DNA of 64,000 nt from an uncultured Bacteroidales bacterium (GTDB taxonomy: Bacteria > Bacteroidota > Bacteroidia > Bacteroidales > ML635J-15), in the NCBI GenBank assembly GCA_905234755.1, contig CAJOIT010000003.1, positions 543,331 to 607,330 of the forward strand, read 5' to 3'. A program made the translations under genes and the position numbers. Shown in pieces: positions 28,919-37,773 of this stretch (within the stretch, counting starts at the first letter, position 1; each line of letters starts with the position of its first letter). Under the pieces are notes generated by a model that was given only the letters and a program-made list of their open reading frames with translations, was not told the origin of the DNA and did no database searches.

Positions 28919-29287
28919 TTATTTTGCAACCTTAAGAAGTTTGTTGCAAAACTCGAATTTAAGTCCTGAAATTTCTTCCAGTTCCTTTCCGCTTTCGAGC
29001 ATATCCTCATCATCGTCTTCGTAATGCCAAGTGATTGACATATTGGCTATTCCTTTCATTTGCTTGAAGAAATTGTAAAGGAATTTTGCTGAACTTGTGT
29101 TGAAATAGCCAAGTGAAAAGTGTATGGACAATTTATTCTGCTCTTTGTATTTGGTAGTCACAATGTTGTGAAGTCTTGCAAATATTTCGGTAGGGTTTTC
29201 CGGAATTATCACACCCCAGATGCAAAGTTCTCCGTTTTCCTCGTATATTCGAGGCGTCTTTCCTGTCGCTTCAATTAGTATTTCCAT
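28919..29287 (-). CDS. SiaC-family regulatory phosphoprotein (DUF1987)
   Basis: 122 residues. It opens with ILIEATGKTPRIYEENGELCIWGVIIPENP and has LSIHFSLGYFNTSSAKFLYNFF, the segment that in SiaC/DUF1987 proteins carries the phosphorylatable Ser/Thr. In Pseudomonas, SiaC is phosphorylated by the SiaB kinase and dephosphorylated by SiaA, and the unphosphorylated form activates the diguanylate cyclase SiaD. The upstream gene here is a SiaB-like kinase overlapping by 17 bases, which strongly supports the pair. No SiaA phosphatase or GGDEF protein is seen in this window. Confidence 0.8.
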   Translation of the reverse strand: MEILIEATGKTPRIYEENGELCIWGVIIPENPTEIFARLHNIVTTKYKEQNKLSIHFSLGYFNTSSAKFLYNFFKQMKGIANMSITWHYEDDDEDMLESGKELEEISGLKFEFCNKLLKVAK

Positions 29288-29741
29288 GTTTGTCGAATTT
29301 CAAAGTTATTTCAAAAGTGTCACCATCGGAGTTAGTGTATATTTCCGAATCGGATTTTAAACGACACAAAATAAGTCCGTTTCCAGTGCCTTGTGTTGCG
29401 CTTTCGTTGTTTAGATTTTGCTTAAATAATTCCTTTAGTTGGATTGTGTTTTTATTGTTTATATCAAGGATTTTGCTTTGTAAGGTTATTGTGTTAGCAT
29501 CGTTGAGTTTCCGATATGTATTCAGTGTTATTTGGTTGTCGGATTCGTATGCCCTGACAAGGATTTCGTTTCCGCTATTGTGTATTATGTTGTTTTGTAT
29601 CAGTTCTACGGCACAGGAAACTATGCGTTTCTGCAGTGGCTTTTCGATTTCTGCAAGTTGACTTTCGATAGATTCAATCATATTTTCGCAGGTTTCGCCT
29701 GCTGGTACACACAACGATAATATTTCTTTTTGATAACTCAA
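29271..29741 (-). CDS. SiaB-family protein kinase
   Basis: 156 residues with a reduced GHKL (histidine-kinase-type) ATP-binding fold: the N-box-like VSCAVELIQNNIIHNSGNEI and a glycine-rich lid ATQGTGNGLILCRL near the C-end, followed by FEITLKF. It matches the SiaB family of Ser/Thr kinases that phosphorylate SiaC. It overlaps the SiaC gene by 17 bases and is 2 bases from the dGTPase-like gene upstream, so all three are probably one transcript. Confidence 0.75.
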   Translation of the reverse strand: MSYQKEILSLCVPAGETCENMIESIESQLAEIEKPLQKRIVSCAVELIQNNIIHNSGNEILVRAYESDNQITLNTYRKLNDANTITLQSKILDINNKNTIQLKELFKQNLNNESATQGTGNGLILCRLKSDSEIYTNSDGDTFEITLKFDKHGNTN

Positions 29742-29743
29742 AA

Positions 29744-30862
29744 CTATTTGAAACTTATCGGTTTAGGTATTGTTATCTGCTTCATTGCTTCAAGTGCAAA
29801 AACATCTGTCATTCCCGAAATGTAGTCGGTGATAATGTTGATTTCGTCCTCGTTGCGCGAAGTGTAGAAGTGATCCATTGTGTATATGTACTGACCAAAA
29901 TACCTGTCGAGTTCGATGGTCGATTCGGCGTACTTGACGTAGTCCTTCTTGTTCTTTGCGTATATGTCGTGCAAGTAGTCGAAAAGGTTGTTTATTATCT
30001 TGTGGCAGAAGCAGTCGTACTCGTTGAGAATCTTGTTGCTGTAGATTTTCTCGTAGTTGAATTTCTTAAGTTTCGTAACCACTTCGTAGGTTTCATCCGA
30101 GAAGCCAATCATATCGCGGTTCTTGGAGTTTTCAATCAAATCGAGAATCAACGAATTGATAATCTGTCCATTGTGGTTGCCAAGCATTTCCTTTACATCA
30201 TCAGGAACATCGTCTTCGGTTATGAATCCGGCGACAAAGGCATCTTCAAGGTCGCGACCCAAGTAAGCAATCTTATCGGAGAATCGCATTATGCAACCCT
30301 CGTAGGATGACGGCATAAACGAGCGGTCTTTTATTGCGTCGAGATCGTTGACGGTTTTGTTCGGGTAGGCATATTGCTCGTCCTTTTCGCCATTGTGGCA
30401 GATTATGCCGTCCATTACGCCATAGCAGAGGTTCAGTCCATTGCCGTGGTTTGCAAGGTAAGCGACTTGGCGATAGGAGTTTACCTCGTGAACGAAATGT
30501 CCGCGTCCCATTCCCGATAGGATAATGTCGAGCGACTTTTCGCCAGCGTGACCGAAAGGAGTGTGACCGAGGTCATGTCCTAGTCCGATGGCGTATGCCA
30601 TTTCGTCATTCAGTTCCCAGCCGACCTTGTTCAAGCCCTTGCAAATGGTTGATGCAATGGTTGCTACGTGCAGTACGTGCTCAATGCGCGTGCAGATGTG
30701 GTCGTTTTCGGGTGCGAAAAAGACTTGCGTTTTCTTCTTCAGTCGGCGGAACGGTGTCGAATGTATAATTGCTGTCTGGTCGCGGAAATAATCGCCGCGT
30801 ATGTCGGTTTCCCTATAGGTTTTTCTTCTTGAATAAACTTCGTCTGGTAGTGGGTTTCTCAT
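29744..30862 (-). CDS. dgt: dGTPase-like HD phosphohydrolase
   Basis: 372 residues. HD-domain metal ligands are seen in RIEHVLHVATIAS and GLGHDLGHTPFGHAGE, with the dGTPase-type N-end (DIRGDYFRDQTAIIHSTPFRRLKKKTQVF). These enzymes split dGTP into deoxyguanosine and triphosphate, affecting dNTP pools and phage resistance in some hosts. It matches the bacterial deoxyguanosinetriphosphate triphosphohydrolase-like family; nucleotide specificity is not certain. Spacing to the LOG gene upstream is 2 bases and to siaB 2 bases. Confidence 0.85.
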   Translation of the reverse strand: MRNPLPDEVYSRRKTYRETDIRGDYFRDQTAIIHSTPFRRLKKKTQVFFAPENDHICTRIEHVLHVATIASTICKGLNKVGWELNDEMAYAIGLGHDLGHTPFGHAGEKSLDIILSGMGRGHFVHEVNSYRQVAYLANHGNGLNLCYGVMDGIICHNGEKDEQYAYPNKTVNDLDAIKDRSFMPSSYEGCIMRFSDKIAYLGRDLEDAFVAGFITEDDVPDDVKEMLGNHNGQIINSLILDLIENSKNRDMIGFSDETYEVVTKLKKFNYEKIYSNKILNEYDCFCHKIINNLFDYLHDIYAKNKKDYVKYAESTIELDRYFGQYIYTMDHFYTSRNEDEINIITDYISGMTDVFALEAMKQITIPKPISFK

Positions 30863-30864
30863 AT

Positions 30865-31446
30865 CTATTCCTTTAAATATTTGTCGTAAACATGTGTCGG
30901 CTTGTAATTTTTAAGATATTCAACTGCTTCTTCGGGTGTTTCACAAACATGGAAGGTTGATTTGTAATTGCTTATAGTAAAACCTTCAGAGAAGAACTTT
31001 TCAATTTGCCTTAGCATATCGTCGAAAAAGTGGTTGTAGTTGAGAATTACGATTGCCTTGTTGTGGTATTTCAACTGCTTGAGTGTCAGTATCTCAAACA
31101 TCTCGTCCATTGTGCCGAAGGCGCCGGGCATAATGGCAAACGAGTCAGCGTGTTCGCGCAGGTACGACTTGCGTTCCTTCATGTCGTCTGTTATGACAAG
31201 TTCCTGCATTTCGTCCGACACAATGCCTTCGCGGTGAAGTTTTTCGGGGACAACGCCAATGATTTTTGCACCGCCTTGTTCGTATGCTCCGCGCATCATC
31301 GCACCCATAAGTCCGATGATTCCACCGCCGTGGTATATTGTGAAGTTGTTCTCCGCCAGTATCTTGCCAAATTTTTCTGCGAAGTCGTAATATCCTTTCT
31401 GCAAGTCTTCGCTCGAACTGCAGAATACGCAAACCGATTTTGTCAT
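30865..31446 (-). CDS. LOG-family protein (nucleoside monophosphate phosphoribohydrolase-like)
   Basis: The start is taken at 31446 (MTKSVCVFCSSS), because LOG proteins usually begin just before VCVFCGSS; an in-frame ATG at 31464 would add six residues. About 193 residues with a Rossmann fold. Motifs are YHGGGIIGLMGAMMRGAYEQGG and PGAFGTMDEMFEILT. The family consensus is PGGxGTxxE, so the second Gly is Ala here, a small deviation next to the active site. Known members release a base from AMP or cytokinin nucleotides. It heads the four-gene operon with dgt, siaB and siaC. Confidence 0.8.
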   Translation of the reverse strand: MTKSVCVFCSSSEDLQKGYYDFAEKFGKILAENNFTIYHGGGIIGLMGAMMRGAYEQGGAKIIGVVPEKLHREGIVSDEMQELVITDDMKERKSYLREHADSFAIMPGAFGTMDEMFEILTLKQLKYHNKAIVILNYNHFFDDMLRQIEKFFSEGFTISNYKSTFHVCETPEEAVEYLKNYKPTHVYDKYLKE

Positions 31447-31728
31447 TTTCAAAAATTTTGACAAATATAATAATAGAAGATGAGTCGCGGAAATTTTAGT
31501 GGTGTTTTTTCTTTTTCAATAAAAAGTCGCTTGAAAAAGTGCGTGTTTTGCTGAAAAAGTCGTTTAAAAAAGTGTAAAAATTCAATGTAACAGCTTGTAT
31601 GTTAGTTATTTGCTATTTTGAGACATTTTTGTGATAAAAATCAATGGCAATCACGGGCTTTTACCGTTCCATTTTTGCGCTTATCTGTCGTAATCTTATT
31701 CACATTAGAGAATAGAATATAGTTAATA

Positions 31729-31776
31729 TCTTGTTGCGATATTTCTGCGACAAGATTTTCGTGCTTTTTACATTTG
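31729..31776 (+). promoter_or_regulatory. Promoter and candidate operator of feoB
   Basis: TACATTTG at 31769-31776 is a good -7 box, with the start codon at 31805. Inverted repeat TCTTGTTGC (31729-31737) and GCGACAAGA (31747-31755) covers the -33 region and could bind a regulator. The rest of the 31465-31728 gap is gene-free, with repeated GAAAAAGT words near 31533-31575. Confidence 0.55.
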
Positions 31777-31804
31777 CAAACTGTATAGAGAAATTGAGAT
31801 TGAA

Positions 31805-34027
31805 ATGGGTGAAGATTTGCAAATTGCTTGTAATCAAGAATATTATGTGGCCAAGATATATGGTTGCAACGACTTTCGCAAAAAGATGGATGGCTTCGGC
31901 ATAGAGGTCGGGAAGAAGATTGTTGCGCTGAAGTCGGATAATAATGGAATGTTTACCGTTTCGGTCGAAGGACACAAGCGCAATTGTGTGATTCCTAAAT
32001 CCTATTTCTCAAATTTGTCATTGATTTTGGCTTCTGACCCACAATGTCAGGACTTTATAATCAACGAATTAAACACTGTTAATGTTTCCCTGTTCCAGAC
32101 AAGGGAATCGTGTGCTACGGAATTGTTTGGCGGAGAAACGACTGCCAAGTACGAAAGTTGTGATTTCAATATAACCTATTTGCCGCAAGTTGACCAGATT
32201 TTTGGTGATGACTATGCCAACAAGCGTTTCCGCAACTTGGTGCTTGCCGAAAATACTGATGTTTTTGTCGCTGTGGTCGATTTTCATAAGTTGGAAACAG
32301 AACTTGTGCCAGTCGTCCAGTTGATGGACTTGGGCGTGAAGATAGTGCTTGTCGTTAGGGGCTATTGCGAAGAAAATGAGGATGGTCTGCGCATTGATTT
32401 GGACAAAATGTCCAAGTTGCTTGGCATTCCAATTGTGCAGTACAACGAAACCGACGAGACTGGCGAAAGCCGCGAAAATGTCATTCAGACAATTTTGTCG
32501 GCATATACTGGCGACAATCCAAATTTGCGCTATGTTCATGTAAACTATGGTCGGCAGGTTGAACGGCATATTCGTATGATACAGAAGGAACTGGAAAACA
32601 AGAAGGGCTTTGATTTCAATGCATCGTCGAGGTATATGGCGATAAGTCTGATGGAAGACGACAGGATTGTCCATAGTTTCAACACTCCTTGCAAGTCGTG
32701 CAATACGGTCAAGTGCTTTGTAAAGAGGCATTCGGCAGTTTTGGGCAAGCAGTACAACAACCATGTGTATTATGTGCTGAAGCAGGCACGCCGTTCGTAT
32801 GTGGATGGCTTGATTTCGATGTGTTCGGGCGTGCGCAAGTCGCAGTGGGATGCCGAGAAGGCCGATTCGGTACTGTTGCACAAGACTTGGGGATTTCCGT
32901 TGTTCCTGCTTATGATGGCTGCAATTTTCTGTGCGACATTCGAACTTGGTAAATTCCCAATGGAGTGGATTTCAAATGCAATGTCTTCGCTTTCCGATTC
33001 GGTGAGAATGTCGGTCGGTGGTGCATTTGGCGGATTCCTTGCTGATGGACTGATTGGCGGTGTAGGAGCGGTGCTTTCGTTTGTGCCGATTCTTTTCATT
33101 TTCTATCTCTTGATGGGACTGCTTGAAAATTCTGGCTATATGTCGCGTGCCACATATTGCGTGGATGGCTTTATGCGTAAACTTGGTTTACAAGGTAAAT
33201 CGTTGATACCATTGATTTTAGGTTTTGGTTGCTCAATTCCTGCCATAATGAGTACACGGCATATTGAAAGCAAGAAAGACCGTCGGCTTGCAACGATGGT
33301 AATTCCATTTTTGCCTTGCGCTGCAAAAATTCCGCTATGTTTGTTGTTGGTTTCTGCATTCTTCCCGAAATTCCCTGCCTTGATAATGTTTGTGTTCTAT
33401 CTGGTTGGAATTTTGCTGGCTATGGCTTTTGCAAAACTTTACAGCAAAACGTTTTGCAAGCAGGACGAGTGTCCCTACATTATTGAACTTGCGCCATATA
33501 GAAAGCCGACTTTGTTTGTGTCGCTAAGTTATATGTGGAACCGCACCTGGGAATATTTGAAGCGAATTTCGGGAATAGTTGTGGCTGGTGCTATTGTGGT
33601 TTGGGCGCTGGCGTATTTTTCGCAAAAGACTGAAACACAGGCCGTAGATGATTATGTTGTAGTGGAGGCAGATGCAACACCTTCATATTTGGAAAAGGTT
33701 GGTAGTTTTGTAGAACCGGCATTCCGTCCGCTTGGCTTCGACTGGAAGATGTCGGTTGCTGCCATTTCTGGATTTGCAAGCAAAGAGCTGACTATAAGTA
33801 CAATGCCAATTCTAAAACCTTGTGCCGATGATGAAAATGACTCTACGCGAGGCATTGCTGCCTTGGCGTTTGTTTTCTTTGTGCTGATATGTTTCCCGTG
33901 TCTCGGTGCAACATCAGCAATTTGCAAAATTTCGGGACTAAAGTGGGCAGCTTTGACTGCTGGAATTTCTATTGCGCTTGCTTGGATTGTTGCGTTTGGC
34001 GTTTATCAGATTGGGGTGCTGATATAA
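31805..34027 (+). CDS. feoB: FeoA-FeoB fusion iron transporter with degenerate G domain
   Basis: 740 residues. Residues about 12-80 look like a FeoA SH3-type domain (VGKKIVALKSDNNGMFTV). The region after it aligns in outline with the FeoB GTPase, but motifs are lost: the P-loop GNPNxGKT is replaced by SDPQCQDF, DLPG by YLPQ, and the base-specificity NxxD motif is not seen (VVRGYCEEN at that place). The membrane part from about residue 360 is normal, with both Gate/Nucleoside-recognition-like halves: LMGLLENSGYMSR, GFGCSIPAIMSTR, PFLPCAAKIPL, and ISGFASKELTIS near the C-end. It probably moves ferrous iron or another divalent metal, but GTP dependence seems unlikely. Confidence 0.85.
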   Translation: MGEDLQIACNQEYYVAKIYGCNDFRKKMDGFGIEVGKKIVALKSDNNGMFTVSVEGHKRNCVIPKSYFSNLSLILASDPQCQDFIINELNTVNVSLFQTRESCATELFGGETTAKYESCDFNITYLPQVDQIFGDDYANKRFRNLVLAENTDVFVAVVDFHKLETELVPVVQLMDLGVKIVLVVRGYCEENEDGLRIDLDKMSKLLGIPIVQYNETDETGESRENVIQTILSAYTGDNPNLRYVHVNYGRQVERHIRMIQKELENKKGFDFNASSRYMAISLMEDDRIVHSFNTPCKSCNTVKCFVKRHSAVLGKQYNNHVYYVLKQARRSYVDGLISMCSGVRKSQWDAEKADSVLLHKTWGFPLFLLMMAAIFCATFELGKFPMEWISNAMSSLSDSVRMSVGGAFGGFLADGLIGGVGAVLSFVPILFIFYLLMGLLENSGYMSRATYCVDGFMRKLGLQGKSLIPLILGFGCSIPAIMSTRHIESKKDRRLATMVIPFLPCAAKIPLCLLLVSAFFPKFPALIMFVFYLVGILLAMAFAKLYSKTFCKQDECPYIIELAPYRKPTLFVSLSYMWNRTWEYLKRISGIVVAGAIVVWALAYFSQKTETQAVDDYVVVEADATPSYLEKVGSFVEPAFRPLGFDWKMSVAAISGFASKELTISTMPILKPCADDENDSTRGIAALAFVFFVLICFPCLGATSAICKISGLKWAALTAGISIALAWIVAFGVYQIGVLI

Positions 34028-34157
34028 TGGCATTATGTTTCGGACTTTAATCCCAATGAGAATCATATATAAAGCTTTGTAGTTGTCGATGCATACATTT
34101 TGCTTGCGCGCACAAATGGTTCAGAAATGACTTGAAGGTGTTTGTCACAGGCGTGTC

Positions 34158-34187
34158 AAAAAAAAGACACCGACTTGCGCCGATGCC
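34158..34187 (-). terminator. Rho-independent terminator after yidC
   Basis: On the minus strand GGCATCGGC (34187-34179) pairs with GTCGGTGTC (34174-34166), with three G-T wobbles, a 4-base loop and an eight-T tract to 34158. Confidence 0.7.
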
Positions 34188-34212
34188 TTTTCCTTACTTA
34201 CTAAACATATCA

Positions 34213-36153
34213 TTATTTTCTTCTTTTCTTCATTTCTTCTTGCTGTCTTTTCGAGGCTTCTTCAAGACGCTGTAACCATTTCGATTTCTTCTTTGGCTTG
34301 TTCTTGTTGGCTTCCATTTGTGCAAGAAGTTTATCCTCTTTTACAACGAAACGCTGAATTATCCATGTCTGCAAGATGCTGAACAAGTTTGCAAGCAGGT
34401 AGTAGTAGCTCAATCCTGATGAATACTTGTTGAACCACAACAACATAAGTATTGGCATCATCCACATCATAACCTTCATTCCTGGCATTGAATTACTAGG
34501 ATTCTGGCTGCTTGTCATCTTCTGCTGAACAAACATCGAGATTGCCATCAGCAATGCGAAAAGGCTGACATGATTTCCATATAGCGAAGAAATTATAGGA
34601 ATATTGGTGCTCCATTCCAATATCGCATCATAAGATGAAAGGTCTGATGCCCAAAGGAAAGGCTGCTGACGCAATTCTATTGAAGCAGGGAAGAAGCGGA
34701 ACATTGCAATAAGTATTGGGAACTGGAGCAATAGAGGCAGACAGCCACCCATAGGACTTACGCCCGCCTTCTGGTAGAGGCTCATTTGTGCCTGCTGGCG
34801 TTCCATTTCCTTGCCTTTCGGGTACTTTGCTGCAATTTCATCAAGCTGTGGCTTCAGTACGCGCATTTTTGCAGTTGACATGTACGACTTGTAGGTCAAC
34901 GGGAAAAGTACAATCTTGATTATGATTGTCATAAGCAGGATTATGATGCCGTAGTTGGCTATTCCGCGACCAAGAAGGTTGAACATCGGAATAATTGCGT
35001 ACTTGTTTACCCAGCCGAAAATTCCCCAACCAAGCGGAATGACCTTTTCCATTGCCATGTCGTAGTCCTTGAGCAACGAATACTTGTTAGGACCGAAATA
35101 GAAGCTAAATTCCTTTGAAACTTTTTGCTCATCGGGAATGTCGAGGAAAAAGTCTGACTTGAATGTCTTCAAGGTTTTGGGATGTTCCTTTTCGTCAAGT
35201 TTAACCAGCGAAATTTTGGGGTCGCCAAGTGCATTGTCTTTTGAAATCAGAATAGATGAGAAGAACTGCTGCTTGTAGGCTATCCATTGCGCACTTCCTT
35301 TGGTCTCGTAGTTGTCGGCATCCTTCATTTCGTTGAGGTTTTCTATTTCCTCGTCCGACATGCGCATAAACACAGTCGTGTTGTTCGACTCCCAGTCACG
35401 GCCTCTTTCGAGCGCAAACACATCGACATACCATTGCATCTTTGTGCTTGTGTTGTCCTTGATTTCGTCCTTCAGACCGACAATATTCAGATTGAAGTCA
35501 AGCATGTAGTCATCCGGATGAATAGTGTAGTTGTATTCAATGTATTTACCGGCATCGGCAGTCAGTCGCATGATGAAATTCAGACTGTCTTTACTGACCT
35601 TGATAGTGTCTGAAGGAGTTTTACCACCTGCAAGCATCGGCTCGAAATACATGTTGTTTGTAACCAATGGCTTTCCATTTACTGAAAGCACTATGCCAAA
35701 GGTGGAGTTTTCATCGTTCTCGAACAAAACAAGCGGTTCCTGATTGAATGTCTTGTAGTCTTTAAGTTCTACGGAATAAATCTTTCCGCCTTTGTTCAAG
35801 AACTTGATTATCATCTTGTTGTTCTCGATAACTGTATATTTGTTTTCCCCAGTTACCGACTTGGCAAAAATTCCATAATCGTTGCGTAGCTTTACATTTT
35901 TTATTGAATCCAATTGTTCGGGACTCAAGGTGTCTGCCATTTCTGCGGCTTCCTTTTCTGCTTTTTCGGCTTCTTCCTTAAGCAGTTCGGCAGCCACTTT
36001 GGCTTCTTCTTCCTTTACCATTTGCTCATGGGCTATGGAATCCTGTATGCGCTGACGCTCGGCAATTTCCTCCTTGCTTGGGCGAGAGAGGAACATATAG
36101 CCAATCAGCAATACACTTATGATTACCAGCCCAATGATTGTGTTTTTATCCAT
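34213..36153 (-). CDS. yidC: Membrane protein insertase YidC
   Basis: 646 residues with the Gram-negative layout: an N-terminal membrane segment (IIGLVIISVLLIGYMFL), a charged coiled linker, a large periplasmic beta domain, and the C-terminal insertase core (IIILLMTIIIKIVLFPLTYKSYMSTAKMR, GVSPMGGCLPLLLQFPILIAMFRFFP). The C-terminal tail is basic (KRRK), as expected for ribosome contact. It inserts inner-membrane proteins with or without SecYEG. It follows pyrG by 3 bases in a minus-strand operon and precedes a terminator. Confidence 0.95.
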   Translation of the reverse strand: MDKNTIIGLVIISVLLIGYMFLSRPSKEEIAERQRIQDSIAHEQMVKEEEAKVAAELLKEEAEKAEKEAAEMADTLSPEQLDSIKNVKLRNDYGIFAKSVTGENKYTVIENNKMIIKFLNKGGKIYSVELKDYKTFNQEPLVLFENDENSTFGIVLSVNGKPLVTNNMYFEPMLAGGKTPSDTIKVSKDSLNFIMRLTADAGKYIEYNYTIHPDDYMLDFNLNIVGLKDEIKDNTSTKMQWYVDVFALERGRDWESNNTTVFMRMSDEEIENLNEMKDADNYETKGSAQWIAYKQQFFSSILISKDNALGDPKISLVKLDEKEHPKTLKTFKSDFFLDIPDEQKVSKEFSFYFGPNKYSLLKDYDMAMEKVIPLGWGIFGWVNKYAIIPMFNLLGRGIANYGIIILLMTIIIKIVLFPLTYKSYMSTAKMRVLKPQLDEIAAKYPKGKEMERQQAQMSLYQKAGVSPMGGCLPLLLQFPILIAMFRFFPASIELRQQPFLWASDLSSYDAILEWSTNIPIISSLYGNHVSLFALLMAISMFVQQKMTSSQNPSNSMPGMKVMMWMMPILMLLWFNKYSSGLSYYYLLANLFSILQTWIIQRFVVKEDKLLAQMEANKNKPKKKSKWLQRLEEASKRQQEEMKKRRK

Positions 36154-36156
36154 ATA

Positions 36157-37773
<1,617 letters not shown>

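Noticed and set aside
31805..32700. Frameshift as an explanation for the missing FeoB GTPase motifs
   Set aside because: The frame is continuous and the altered residues keep the spacing and hydrophobic pattern of the domain; the motifs are not recovered in other frames of the region.
32069..32881. A 270-codon minus-strand frame within feoB
   Set aside because: The plus strand codes for a clear FeoA-FeoB fusion; the opposite frame has no family features.
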